A stretch of DNA of 64,000 bases from Ligustrum vulgare. Lineage: Eukaryota; Streptophyta; Magnoliopsida; Lamiales; Oleaceae. This document shows, piece by piece, positions 22,414 through 33,740 of this stretch (position 1 is its first letter; the number at the start of each line of letters is the position of its first letter). A model generated the notes under the pieces. The model saw only the letters and a list, made by a program, of their open reading frames with translations. It had not been told where the DNA came from and made no database searches. The DNA is taken from NCBI GenBank assembly GCA_963555705.1, contig OY743174.1, positions 27,593,608 to 27,657,607 on the forward strand, written 5' to 3'. Position numbers and translations under genes: made by a program.

Positions 22414-23677
22414 TGTAACACTCCGATAATTTTAAAGAACATAATTATTTAACAATTTTATCCTCTATGCCTTTTAACAATTTTGAAAAAGTCGAAGGAC
22501 TAAATTGTTTTATGTTTTGATGACAAATTTATTTTGGATCAAATATTTAATTGTTGATAAAGAGATAATTATAATATCGATATTGGACTCATTTTGTAGA
22601 TCGCTAGGTTATTCTGAATAAATTCATGTCACGTTATAATTGATTGAAAAGAATAGATTTTTAAATAAAATTCTTTAGTTTATTATTGGTTTCAAAACAA
22701 ACTTTCATTTTTCTTTATTTCTGCCGGTGTGACACGTTGTTGGGAGAAATCACAATGCTCTTCCAATTGTTGAAATTTCACACTTATATCCTCTTAATGC
22801 ACGACTTAGCAGTTTGAAATATACTTTTAACTCAAATTTTGCCTCGTAAATTACATCTATTAACATAGTCAACGAAATAGTTGATATATCACACAAAAAT
22901 AACTATCTCGACGTAGAAATTCCAAAATATTTCAGAAGTATTTTGATCACGATATTTTTCAAGGAATTCAAATACACATTTAACAATTGAGGGATTTAAG
23001 AAAAAACTTTGAATGTGCAATCATATTTTGCTTTCAAATTTATTTTGATTTATTGAGGTAAGATATATTATGTGTAAAGTGGTTTAATTCTAATTTTCCA
23101 TAATGTCAATATATTGCTACTATTAATGCTTTAGGCCTTCGGGTCAACTTCAAAATTTAAATCCTTCATGATGCTATGTTAAATCCTTCGAGATCGATAT
23201 GGGGATTCTTAAGTAATTCCTTGAGTTAGTTGTTATCGTGGTCAGCTGCTCTAAACGAGGAAAATGTATTGTATTGAATGTACGTTATATTTTTGTTATG
23301 TTGAATTGGAAATGACACGTATGTTACTCGGTATTTTTAAATACTCACTCCTACTTTAAAATTTTACAGGCTAGTTCAGGTCGATTGGATTGTGACGAAG
23401 TAGTGATGCGAACTATCATGAGATTTAAAGAATTAAAGTTACAAAGTTTCCTATTCCAATTTTATTTCATATTAGAGACATGTTTATTTATTAAATTAAA
23501 TTATTATAATTTGTAGGAAAAGCTATTAAATTTCATATTTGGCACGTTTTTTAATACCATTTATTTTTTAAAAGTAAATAATCATTTTTTAATGCTTCTG
23601 CATCAACAATGAAGAAAATCATATTATTTTTAGTAATACTTCGAGTTTATAACTCTATAAAAATTCGGGGCATTACA
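22414..23677 (+). mobile_element. Family B gypsy 5' LTR
   Basis: The LTR starts TGTAACACTCCGATAATTTT and ends TTCGGGGCATTACA (1264 bp). It matches the complement of 44405-45649 along its length (CTTTTAACAATTTTGAAAA, TTTATGTTTTGATG, then TATTGGACTC and TTTTGTAGAT). It is a 5' LTR because a primer-binding site follows after two bases. It contains the stem-loop CGGTATTTTTAAATACTCACT near 23330 with a TTTTACAG site after it. The internal region is truncated within about 270 bp by the next element. Confidence 0.85.
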
Positions 23678-23679
23678 AA

Positions 23680-23692
23680 TGGTATCAGATAG
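23680..23692 (+). other. Primer-binding site for initiator-Met tRNA (family B)
   Basis: TGGTATCAGATAG begins two bases after the LTR end, near-identical to the usual plant initiator-Met tRNA complement TGGTATCAGAGC. Confidence 0.8.
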
Positions 23693-23947
23693 CCAAAACG
23701 ATTTTGCAGACTTCAAATTTTTATTTTTGCAGGAATTTTTTTTAAAAAAAAATTACACTGTTCACGTGAACAGTGATATGTTTCACTATTCACAGTGAAC
23801 GACTGAACAATTATTCAATTTTGCCTCTGTTTGTTAAAAGTTGAATGTTTAAAAATATTTTTTTTTATGTTTTCGAGGTAGAATATGTGGTTGAAAAGTG
23901 AAGAGAGAAAATATGTGTGGTTAAAAAGTAATTTGGGGAATTGTGTT
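23693..23947 (+). other. Truncated family B leader with a 20-bp palindrome
   Basis: The remaining leader of the family B element. It holds the perfect palindrome CACTGTTCACGTGAACAGTG (23756-23775), with a CACGTG core, followed by related words TTCACTATTCACAGTGAAC. The rest of the element is absent because the Athila-like LTR starts at about 23948. Confidence 0.6.
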
Positions 23948-25451
23948 TGTTGAGTGCATTTTACATGCATATTTCATATATTTTTAGTAATACTTTTTGA
24001 GCAATTTGGACAAATACCTACTTAATTGTGAAGATATTTTGTGGTTAAATAGGTTTAACAATCAACTTCATGGAGAAAGCACAAGAAAGAAGATAAATTG
24101 ATGAATACTTGAAGAAATTGAGGAGAAAAAGTCAAATCCATCAAAGAGTCAAAGTTTGGGGACCAAGTTGATCTACATTGAAAGTGGAGGACCCAATTGC
24201 AAATCATCAAATGACGAAGCTGCCAATTCAACCATGCGATCGCTTGGTTACTCACAGGTCGCGTTCGCGAGATTGGCCACAAATCCAACCCGAGACTAAA
24301 AAGGGGCAACCACGCGATCGCGAGTCAAACAACCACACGATCGCGTGGTCATAAACTGGAGCGATAATTTGGTGCGACCCGGTTCGGCCCAAAAGCTGTT
24401 ATACGCGGATCTTAGCGATTTTGGGGGTTTTTGAATGGTTTTTTGTGAGTTTTGAACCATTCTTCTCCCTCAAGAAACCCTAGAAACCCTAGCTCTCTCT
24501 TTCTCTATTTTTATCTCATTTTCCTCTTGTAATTTCTCTTGATTTTGTATAGTATAGTTGATGAATATTGATTAAGGGGAGAAATACCAACATTATTGTG
24601 GAAGAATAGTGATATTTTGAAGCAAGAATCATTGGTGAAGGGAAGTGTTTTTGCTTAATCTTCATATTTCTCTATTTATTTTATTTCATAGTTGAAATGA
24701 TGTATTTAATTATTGAATTTTATTGTTATTTCACTATGGGCTAAACTATTTTGTGTTGGGATGTTGATGAAGCTTGACCTAGCTTAGTTGATTTTAATGC
24801 TTGTATTAAGAATTTAAGCTTTTTATGATCTTGTGCATTTATTGTTGTATTTATTGACTAGCATTTATTGTGGCCACATTTATGCTTAGGTTTCATGGAA
24901 TGTGCAATTATTGAGAAATTGTTGTGTATTCTAGATCAATACAATATTTACTCTAGGTTCTTGTTTAGGATAGAGATATACCTAAAACCCTAGATGACCC
25001 ATTGAGCTATTTTCACAAAGGTTTAATGCAATTGGTGTGTTCTTAATCGACATAGAGATATAGTAGGTTAATGCCACTAATTAGGGTTGATTTCACTCGA
25101 GAGAGGTAATTGGCTAAGCTTGAAAAATCGGGTCTAACATGATTAATGAATTGCATTTCTATTTGCTTGTTGGTAATTCAATTAGGTAATGGTCAAGTGG
25201 AATCAAGAATCCCAACACTCCTTTATCACCTATTCATCACCATTTTCTAGTTATTTATTTACAATCGCAACTTTAATTCTAGTAGAGAACTTTCCCAAAA
25301 CAAACCTTTATTGTGTGTGTTTCTTGTTAAAATTAATTATACTAGAGTGTAGTTGAAATAAAAAATCCTTGTGGGATCGATAAACCGGACTCAATTAGTC
25401 CACTATCACTTGTATGCGACTCCTGCACTTGCGGTGTGTTTGTAGCGAACA
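23948..25451 (+). mobile_element. 5' LTR of the Athila-like element
   Basis: Starts TGTTGAGTGCATTTTACATG and ends GTAGCGAACA (1504 bp), just before the primer-binding site. At 24230-24350 it carries a cluster of near-palindromes around CGCGATCGCG. Confidence 0.75.
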
Positions 25452-25456
25452 AGTTT

Positions 25457-25475
25457 TTGGCGCCGTTGTCAGGGA
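25457..25475 (+). other. Primer-binding site, tRNA-Asp type
   Basis: TTGGCGCCGTTGTCAGGGA lies just after the LTR end. The TGGCGCCGTTGCCGGGGA motif is the usual Athila primer-binding site; this copy differs at two positions. Confidence 0.8.
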
Positions 25476-25654
25476 TTGTTTCTATTTAAATTACATTTTA
25501 GTTGATATTAGTTTTGACTTTCAATTACTTTTATTCTTGTACAAATTTTCTTTTGTTTTGTTTAGTGTAAGAAATCTTCTAATTTCTTGTGTTGTTCTAG
25601 GTTGTTGATTGTGCATGCGTCAAAGTAGAAGTTAGGTGACAACTTCTTACTGGG

Positions 25655-26909
25655 ATGGAAGGAGAAAGAGTTAACATCGAGCTTAATGCTCCAGCTGCAA
25701 TTCCTCCAAGGGGTGGAATCCCACCCGGTTTTGTTCCTCAAGCGGCTAGAGCTCAAGAGCCCATTGTTAATGAAGAAGACATGCTTTTGGGGGATTTCAT
25801 GAATCCTCCTATTGTCGAGAATCAATCAAGCGTTGTCTATCCCTCCTACAATCATCCAAATTTTCAACTTCGACCGGATGTCATCAATTTATTCTCCAAC
25901 ACCATCTCATTCTATGGGAGGACCGATGAAAATCCACATGCTCATGTGGTACGGTTCCTAGAGATTTGTAGCAACTTCAACTATGAGGGTGTGAATGTGG
26001 AGGCAATCCGGATGAGGTTATTTGTACATACTTTGAAGGATAAAGCAAGAGAATGGCTTGACACTTTGCCTCCGGGGAGTATCACGACTTGGGTGGAGTT
26101 TGTCTAAAGGTTCACTACAAAATTTTCCCACCATCTAGAGTTGCTAAACTCAAGCATGATATTACTACATTTCAACAATTCGAGATGTAGAGCTTTCATG
26201 AAGCTTGGGAGAGATTCAAAGACATGCTTAGGAAGTGCCCAAATCATGGGATTACATTGGGGCAACAAGTCAACCACTTCTATTCCGGGTTAACTCCTCC
26301 TTGCCTTTCAAATGTGGATTTATCCTCTAATGGGTCCATCAAGACAAAGAGCATTCGGGAGGCTTATGATTTGTTTGAGATCATGAGTGAAAAAAGTGCA
26401 ATGTGGCCGGATAGAAGTGCACCAAGGAGTTCTAGTGGTGCACGAAGGAGTGATGATTATGCACTTGTCTTGTCAAAGATTGATTCCTTAGCCAAGAAAG
26501 TGGAAGGGTTATCTACTTCAACCTCTCGGCCCGTCAATATGGTTCAAGCCCCTCCGGTATGTGATATATGTGGGGCTAATCATCAAAGCTCTATGTGTCC
26601 ATTGGTGGCAAGTGGTTCTTCATCTACCGAGCAAGTTGCTTATGCTCAAAATTTCCAACGCCAAGATTCAATCCATATGCTCCCACATACAATTCCGGTT
26701 GGAGAAATCATCCTAATCTATCTTATGGCAACAATCACAATGTGTTGAACCCAAAGCCACAAGAGAAGAAAGAGGGATGGGAAGAGGCTATCACCAAGCT
26801 AGAAAATCATCAATTGCAATATCAAGAACGCAATGATGCCTCTTTGAAAAACTTGGAGAAGCAAGTGGGCTAAATAGCTAAACTTCTCTCGGAAAGGCAA
26901 CAAGGAGCG
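25655..26909 (+). pseudogene. Athila-like gag (broken)
   Basis: The ATG at 25655 opens a frame with a gag core (SFYGRTDENPHAHVVRFLEI, then KDKAREWLDTLPPGSITTW). A TAA stops it at 26105-26107, and a one-base shift near 26130 and a TAG near 26190 follow. The next frame (26224-26748) continues with FKDMLRKCPNHGI-type gag and a CCHC-like knuckle, CDICGANHQSSMC, near 26565. Another shift near 26680 moves to the frame SYGNNHNVLNPKPQEKKEGW, which ends in a TAA at 26871-26873. The gag polyprotein would package RNA in cytoplasmic particles; this copy cannot. Confidence 0.8.
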
Positions 26910-28001
26910 TTGCCTAGCAACACCGAGACAAATCCTAGGGAGAATGTTCAAGCTACTACAACAAGGAGCGGCGTACAATTTCCCGAGATCACGGCCTCAC
27001 AACCAACAACTCAATCAAACAAGGCTCCCATTGAAGAAAATGAGCCTATTCAAGCATTCGAAAAAATTGTTGAAGTGTCAAAGGAAAGTGAGCCGGAAGC
27101 ATCCACATCAAAGGCCCCAACACCGATCAAGGCTTATGTGCCTCCTATTCCCTTTCCTCAGAGGTTGCAAAAACAAAAGCTTGACAGTCAATTTGGAAAA
27201 TTTTTGGAAGTATTCAAGAAGCTACACATCAACATTCCTTTCTCCAATGCATTAGCTCAAATGCCAAGTTATGCCAAGTTCATGAAGGATATTCTATCCA
27301 ACAAAAGAAGGCTTGAAGAGCATGAGACGGTGATACTAACTGAGGAATGTAGTGCCATTATTCAAAACAAGCTTCCTCCGAAAATTAAAGATCCATGGAG
27401 TTTTACTATTCCATGCACTATTGGTGATGTTAATTTTAGTAAAGCTTTATGTGATCTTGGTGCTAGCATTAATTTGACGCCTTTGTCCATTTTCAGGAAA
27501 TTGGAATTGGGAGAAGCTAAAGCAACCACCGTGTCTCTACAATTGGCGGATAGGTCCATCAAATATCCTCGGGGGATCATTGATGATGTTCTTGTGAAGG
27601 TGGATAAATTCATCTTTCCGGCGGATTTCATTATTCTAGACATGGAGGAAGATCATGACATTCCAATCATATTGGGAAGGCCATTTCTAGCAACCGGGAG
27701 AGCACTTATTGATGTGCAAGAAGGGCAATTGATTTTGAGGGTGCAAGATGAGCAAGTCACCTTCAATGTGTTGAAGGCCATTAAATATCCTTCGGAGTCA
27801 AATTCATGCTTTAGGGTGGATGTAATTGATCATCTTGTGGTAAACTCCTTCAACCGTGGGATTTCTAAGGATCCATTGGAGTCATGTATCGCCCACTCTT
27901 TGACTATTGAGGTTGATGATCATGAATTTGAACAAATGGCTCATTATTTGGAGGCATCACCACAATATCAACACAAGAGGGCCCCTACTTTGAGGAGTTG
28001 A
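26910..28001 (+). pseudogene. Athila-like gag C-terminus and aspartic protease
   Basis: A 363-codon open frame that continues the gag C-terminal region and then the retropepsin domain. The active-site segment is CDLGASINL (near 27453-27480), with the DLGA form typical of this lineage. A second conserved block is DIPIILGRPFLATGRALID (near 27658-27714). It ends in TGA at 27999-28001, while homology continues in another frame from 27998, so the stop comes from a frameshift. The product would cleave the gag-pol polyprotein. Confidence 0.85.
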
Positions 28002-29580
28002 AAAAGAGTTCTTCACCACCCCTACCATCTCTCGAGAAGGCACCTACCCTAGAGCAAAAGCCTCTTCCTTCTCATTTGAGGTATGCTTACTTGGGGGAAT
28101 CTTCTACCCTTCTGGTCATCATTTCCAATTTATTGAATGAAGTGGAGGAAGATAAATTGCTTCGGATATTGAGGGAGCACAAGGAGGCTATTGGATGGAC
28201 CATCTCAGATATTCGAGGTATTTGTCCTTCGTTATGCATGCATAAAATCCTTATGGAGGATGATTTCAAACCTTCGGTGGAGCATCAACGTCGGTTAAAT
28301 CCCAACGTGAAAGAAGTAGTAAGAGCCGAAGTGGTGAAGTGGCTTGATGCGGGTATTATCTATCCAATTTCGGATAGTGCATGGGTGAGCCCGGTGCAGG
28401 TAGTGCCAAAGAAAGGAGGTGTTACCGTGGTGGAAAATGAAATAATGAGCTTATTCCAACAAGGCCAGTGACGGGATGGAGAGTTTGCGTTGATTATCGC
28501 AAGCTCAACAATGCTACTAGGAAGGATCATTTCCCCCTTCCATTCATCGATCAAATGCTTGAGCGATTGGCGGGTCACTCTCATTATTGCTTCCTAGATG
28601 GGTATTCGGGCTATAACCAAATTCCTATAGCCCCGGAGGATCAAGAAAAGACAACATTCACATGCCCATATGGAACTTTTGCATATAGGAGGATGCCCTT
28701 CGGTCTTTGCAATGCCCCTGCCACTTTCCAACGGTGCATGATGGCTATTTTCTCCGAGATGATGGAGAAATTTATTGAGGCATTCATGGATGACTTCTCA
28801 GTTTTTGGTACTTCATTTGATGATTGTTTGAATAATTTGAGAATGGTGCTAAAAAGATGTGAGGATAACAATTTGGTTTTGAATTGGGAAAAATGCAATT
28901 TCATGGTTCGTGAGGGGATAGTTCTTGGGCACCGGATTTCAAGTGCGGGGTTTGAGGTTGATAAGGCAAAAATTCAAGTTATTGAAAAATTACCTCCCCC
29001 AACCTCGGTAAAGGGCATAAGAAGCTTCTTGGGGCATGCGGGATTTTATAGGAGGTTTATCAAAGACTTCTCAAAGATCACGAAGCCACTGTGTTCATTA
29101 CTTGAGAAGAGTACCACATATGATTTCTCTAAAGAGTGTCTTCAAGCTTTTAACACTCTTAAAGAGAAACTCATCACGGCACCTATTATTGTGACTCTGG
29201 ATTGGAGTTTGCCCTTCGAGCTTATGTGTGATGCAAGTGATTACGCCGTGGGGGCGGTTTTGGGGCAAAGGAAGGACAAACTCTTGCATGTCATCTACTA
29301 CGCTAGTAGAACCTTGACCGATGCTCAATTAAACTATGCTACTACCGAGAATGAAATGCTAGTGGTGGTCTTTGCCTTTGATAAGTTTCGGTTGTATCTT
29401 ATTGGCTCCAAGGTGATTGTATATACCGACCACTCGGCCCTCAAGTATTAATTTGGTAAAGAAGGATGCCAAGCCGCGGTTAATTAGGTGGGTTCTTCTT
29501 CTCCAAGAGTTTGATTTGGAGATTCGTGATAAGAAGGGGACAGAAAATCTTGTAGCCGATCACTTATCTAGACTTGAGTA
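27998..29580 (+). pseudogene. Athila-like reverse transcriptase and RNase H
   Basis: 27998-28471 holds the RT N-terminal part (EVVRAEVVKWLDAGIIYPI, then SPVQVVPKKGG). A frameshift near 28430-28470 leads into 28468-29451, with VCVDYRKLNNATRKDHFPLP, the catalytic FMDD at residues 106-109 of that frame, FLGHAGFYRRFIKDFS, and RNase H motifs CDASDYAVGAVLGQ and [11 protein letters not shown] shift at about 29450 is followed by the RNase H tail ([18 protein letters not shown], then [11 protein letters not shown]) to a TAA at 29579. The polymerase active site is intact at residue level, but the reading frame is not. Confidence 0.88.
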
Positions 29581-29593
29581 AACCGAGGAAATT

Positions 29594-30850
29594 TTGGATG
29601 AAGAGATAAGTGAGGTATTTCCGGATGAGCAAATTTTCCAAATCATGGATCTTCTACAAGCTGCCAGTGTGCCATGGTATGCGGACCATGTGAATTTTCT
29701 TGCAAGTGGCATCACTCCCCCGGACCGCTCTTATCAAGAAAGGAAGAAGTTCTTTGCGGATATCAAGCACTATTTTTGGGATGACCCGTTGTTGTTCAAA
29801 AGGGGTCCGGATCAAATCATGAGAAGGTGTGTGCCCGAGGAGGAGATGGAGAAGATTCTTGAGCAATGTCACTCATCGCCTTATGGAGGCCATTTTGGTG
29901 CCGTGAAAACCTCAAATGAAATGCCCTTAAATTCTATTTTAGAAGTGGAGATATTCGATGTTTGGGGTATTGATTTTATGGGACCTTTTCCATCGTCCTT
30001 TTCTAATCAATACATTCTAGTTATGGTAGACTATGTGTCCAAGTGGGTAGAAGCGGTGGCACTCCCCACAAATGATGCTCGAGTGGTGGTGAAATTTTTG
30101 AAGAAAAATATTTTTACTCGTTATGGCACCTCTCGAGCTATCATTAGTGATGGAGGAAAACATTTTCGTAACCGTCTCTTCGACTCACTTTTGACCAAGT
30201 ATGGAGTCAAACATCGAATATCCACTCCTTATCATCCGCAAACAAGTGGGCAGGTTGAAATTTCAAATAGAGAGTTGAAAAAGATCCTTGAAGTGACGGT
30301 GAATGCCTCAAGGAAAGATTGGTCCAAGAAATTGGATGATGTATTATGGGCATACCGCACCGCTTTCAAACCCCCTATTGGTATGTCTCCATTTTGACTC
30401 CTATTTGGTAAAGCATGTCATCTCCCGGTTGAGCTTGAGCACCGAGCATATTGGGCAACAAAAGTCTTGAATTTTGATATGGAAGTTGCCGGTGAGAAAA
30501 GATTACTCCAACTCAATGAGCTTGATGAATTCCGCCTTGAATCATATGAAAATGCTCGGATTTACAAAGAGAAAACAAAGAGGTGGCATGACAAGAACAT
30601 TGTGAAGCGGGACTTCCAAGTTGGACAACAAGTACTTCTCTACAACTCAAGACTTCGATTGTTCCCCGGTAAACTCCGCTCTAGATGATCGGGACCTTTC
30701 ACCATTGCTCAAATCTTCCCACATGGAGTGGTCGAACTTTATCATGGAAGTAAAGGGAACTTCAAAGTAAATGGGCAACGCTTGAAGCCATACTTGGGGG
30801 GTCATTATGAAAAGGAGAAGTCATCCATCCCTCTTGCAAACCCGGAGTAA
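29594..30850 (+). pseudogene. Athila-like integrase with a deleted zinc-binding segment
   Basis: 29594-30397 is open and contains [19 protein letters not shown], where the HHCC zinc-binding region should continue. The Cys pair and roughly 35-40 residues before the core are missing. The core has its three acidic positions in [20 protein letters not shown] and [17 protein letters not shown] at 30395-30397 falls just after PIGMSPF, where the family continues. The C-terminal part follows ([16 protein letters not shown], then 30467-30688) and is cut again by TGA at 30686-30688 before SGPFTIAQIFPHG. Homology ends near NPE at 30849. Confidence 0.85.
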
Positions 30851-31229
30851 TTGTATCAAAAAGTCGAGCTTACGACTTTAACCAAGCACTTTTTGGGAGG
30901 CAACCCAAATTTCTACTCTTTTAATTACTTGTTGATATTTACTTATTGCATTTTTATTATGTCTAACTTGGTTAATCACCAACTTTTGTAGGTTCGAATT
31001 TTTTTTTTGAAATCCTAAGCAACCTTGTCCTCAACAAGTTTGGGGGAGATTTGCGTATCAAGAGAATCAAAGCTTAGGTCAATTTGGAACATCATACACG
31101 CATCAATCCGGGGAAGTTCCATCACCCATTCCTTTCTTGTTATTATGTCATTGTCAACATTGAGGACAATGTTTGATTTAAGTTTGGGGGTGCTGGGATC
31201 ATGTTTCTTTATGAACATTTTACATTGCC
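30851..31229 (+). other. Athila post-pol spacer
   Basis: Non-coding spacer with GGGAGGCAACCC (30896-30907) and two G-rich purine motifs: AAGTTTGGGGGAG (31037-31049) and AAGTTTGGGGGTGCTGGG (31182-31199), the second just after ACATTGAGGACAATGTTT. The same motif set recurs in inverted orientation at 34600-34900 and 40000, showing both belong to this element group. Confidence 0.65.
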
Positions 31230-32960
31230 TTGCCGGCCCTTGATGTCTTGATGGTTGAAATTGTTTATTTTGTTGAGAATATTGACATGCTGTGTTTTGA
31301 ATACATTAGAGGGTTGTATGATCTTGATGTAGATTTGACAAGTGTGTTGTTGACTTGTGAAAATGTAACATGTGGTAAGGATCATTGTCATGATGAGTGC
31401 TTAATTTGTAAATGCAACTTTTTGCATGTGCCCAATTGCATAAGTACCAAATCCTTTTGTGAAAATGTTGCATATGGTACATTTCATGGACATGTTGAAT
31501 TCTTATTTTGTGAAAATATGTTTGACGTGCATATTGGCTCTCTAAAGGAATTGCTAGTTAGGGGAGTCCATGGGAGAGATTTATTGGGATGTCTTGATGA
31601 TAAAAGGACTTCGCTTCTAACATTTCTAGATGCTCCCTCATTCCGTGTTGAACATATTAAGAGCATGCATGTTAAATATCCGAATTTGCTAAACATTTAT
31701 GAATCATGTTGTGAGCAATATTTTGATGGATTCTATGGGCATGATGATTATTTGTTTTGGAAAATTGGATTGTTTCTTTGTAAATGTGTCATGCGTGAAT
31801 TGCTAGTAGGAGGGGCATATGATGGTTGTTTGATGAGATGATTTAAAATCAACGGGGTCTTAGGGGTATTATGCGATCAATTTTATGGGCCTAATTTGAA
31901 GATTGATATTGAACATGTTTGCACTTGTCGTACATGCCTAACTTGAAAAATGGCTAAACTCAAGTTTTTGCCCCAATAATTTCATACATATTTGTCCATC
32001 ATGAGTAAACCTTGGATTACTAATCCTATAAATTTTATAGCGGGTTTACTTGGAACAAAGAAAGAAAATGATTCTATTATTGTGATTGTTGGTGGGAGTA
32101 TTAAAATGTCTCATTTGATTGCATGCCATGAAACCAACAAGGTCATCAACATAGCTAATCTTTTCTTTCGGGAAGTCATGCATTTGCACGAAGTTGGTGC
32201 TAATTTTGTGGTTGTTAAATTTGCTTGCAATTTAATTGTTCATCCTATTAGCAAGTTTTCTCCACTTAAAGTTGCTTGTGACTTTATCCTATTAACTCTG
32301 TTGAACTTTATGCATATGTTTATTGAAGAAAGAGTTGGTTTAGGTGAGCACGAGAATGCACCTTTGGTTAAGACCCTTTGCAGGAGGCTTGGGCTTCCAA
32401 TTGGGGAAATTGGTATGCAATGTGCTTTTAATGCCAACCCTAGCAGTAAGCATATTCCATTTGATCCCAGTGGCCGGATGTATTCCCATTCGTGGAAGGA
32501 GCGACCCCCCGATCAAATAAAATCCAAATTTCTACCCTGCGATGTTGGTACCTCTCAAGTTCTCGGCAACGCCTACAAATTAATTTTGCACAATGAGTAT
32601 AAAATTTCAGTTACATTTATTGTGTCTGAATTTTCTATTTTTTTTTATTGTAGGTGTCGATTCGTGGTCGAATCTCTTTCAAGATGGAGGAGATGATGAT
32701 AATCGTGAAGGTCCAACTTCATCGCATGAACCTGTGGTCCGCAATGTTTCAAAATTCAAAGGTCAAGGAATCTCACACTAGTGCAATCAAGCCAGATTCG
32801 AGGTCGAATCCTTTCCAAGAGGGAGGGGATGATGAGAACCGAGAAAGTCAAACCTCGATGCACGTGCCCGTGGGACCTATGACGAGATCCGACGTCGAAG
32901 AGGTTCAAGATTCGAGGCTAAACAATGTGAATAAATCAAGGAAAGAAGCCAAGAATTAAG
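31230..32960 (+). pseudogene. Second Ty3/gypsy integrase region, decayed
   Basis: 31230-31841 holds the spacer before integrase, with three similar segments ending in HVPNCIST, GSLKELLVRGVHGRDLLG and CVMRELLVGGAYDGC. After two stops, 31992-32696 gives integrase core pieces: KPWITNPINFIAGLLGTKKE, KMSHLIACHETNKV and NIANLFFREVMHLHEVG. These are fused by deletion to SKFSPLKVACDFILL and then to a C-terminal module with QVLGNAYKLILHNEY. The end (32650-32957) carries FQDGGDDDNRE and FQEGGDDENRESQ repeats and GPMTRSD. The catalytic core lacks its middle part and an expected Asp (IVGGSIK). It differs from the Athila integrase just upstream, so it comes from another element, not an env gene. Confidence 0.7.
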
Positions 32961-32989
32961 TTGGAGCCAAAAATGAGAAGCTTGGAGTT

Positions 32990-33250
32990 TCAGCCAAGTT
33001 CGGTCGACCGAACTTTATTCCGGTCGACCGATCTTCTGCAGAGAAATTTTTGGTTAAACCTCAGTCGCGTTCGGCTGAGTGACGGTCGACCGAAAGTCCC
33101 ATTTTGGTCGACCCTGTGATCGACCGAAATAATTTCGGTCGACCGAAACACTCCATTTTACAAAAATGGAGTTTTTCTTGCAAATTCCGAATTTGCACAT
33201 TTTGCCCATTTTTTACATTATATACACATTCTTTTTCATTTGTAACGATA
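32990..33250 (+). promoter_or_regulatory. GTCGACCG palindrome cluster with TATA-like motif
   Basis: Six copies of GGTCGACCG or close variants lie in 32997-33148. Two sit in perfect palindromes, AGTTCGGTCGACCGAACT (32997-33014) and TTTCGGTCGACCGAAA (33133-33148). A TATATAC motif follows at 33219-33225. The arrangement suggests a retroelement promoter region, either an LTR U3 or an upstream leader. LTR ends could not be placed. Confidence 0.5.
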
Positions 33251-33740
33251 ACTTTGGATGTTCATTGCAAAGCTCTTGAGAGAGTCCCCCATGGGTGAGG
33301 TAAACCCTATGTTCTTGATCTTGGATCTCTTAGGATATTAATCAACTTTATCTTGAATATTATTATTCTTGTGTTGTTGTTTATTTCCGCCACCTTGAAA
33401 TTTGTTTGGTTGATACCCATTGGGGTAGAGTTTGTTAATCCTTGAATTTTGGGTTAGATTTAAACTTGGGTTAATGTGTTTATCCTTTTTTTACAACTTT
33501 AACTTTCTTGGGTTTTGTATTAAATTGTTGTGAAAATTTTCGGTCAATATACCGAAGGGGTTCGCATAAGCTTTTCCCTCACATCCCTAGTTTATCTATA
33601 GTGGTTTCTAAATATTTTTCTTTACTTTTTCCACACAAGATAGTTAGAATTAGAAACATGCATGCACAACAAGTTAAAAGAAAGCAATCTTCAATTCTAC
33701 ACCTTTCATCTCTTCAGTTTTAGTCAACAAGCTTATACCA
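33251..33740. other. Retroelement-like non-coding sequence
   Basis: Follows the TATA-like motif and contains a possible donor, CCCATGGGTGAGGTAAACC (33288-33306), and T-rich stretches. The two small ORFs (33104-33298 and 33508-33723) show no known motif. It is probably transcribed leader or LTR sequence of an element. Confidence 0.4.

Larger units (their letters stand above)
23948..31200 (+). mobile_element. Athila-like Ty3/gypsy element, 3' LTR not found
   Basis: 5' LTR (23948-25451), tRNA-Asp-type primer-binding site, then gag, protease, RT, RNase H and integrase in the usual order to about 30850. This is followed by the post-pol spacer with GGGAGGCAACCCAAAT (30896-30911) and the purine motif AGTTTGGGGGTGCTGGG (31183-31199), both characteristic of this group. 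Coding regions are broken in many places. No second copy of the LTR start (TGTTGAGTGCATTTTACATG) was found in the window, so the 3' side is truncated or replaced by the gypsy fragment that starts near 31230. Confidence 0.85.

Noticed and set aside
25414..25608. ORF across the Athila LTR end
   Set aside because: It spans the LTR/primer-binding-site boundary and has no homology to gag.
31230..32696. Env-like genes of the Athila element
   Set aside because: The residues match the spacer, integrase core and C-terminal module of another gypsy pol, with no signal peptide or membrane segment.
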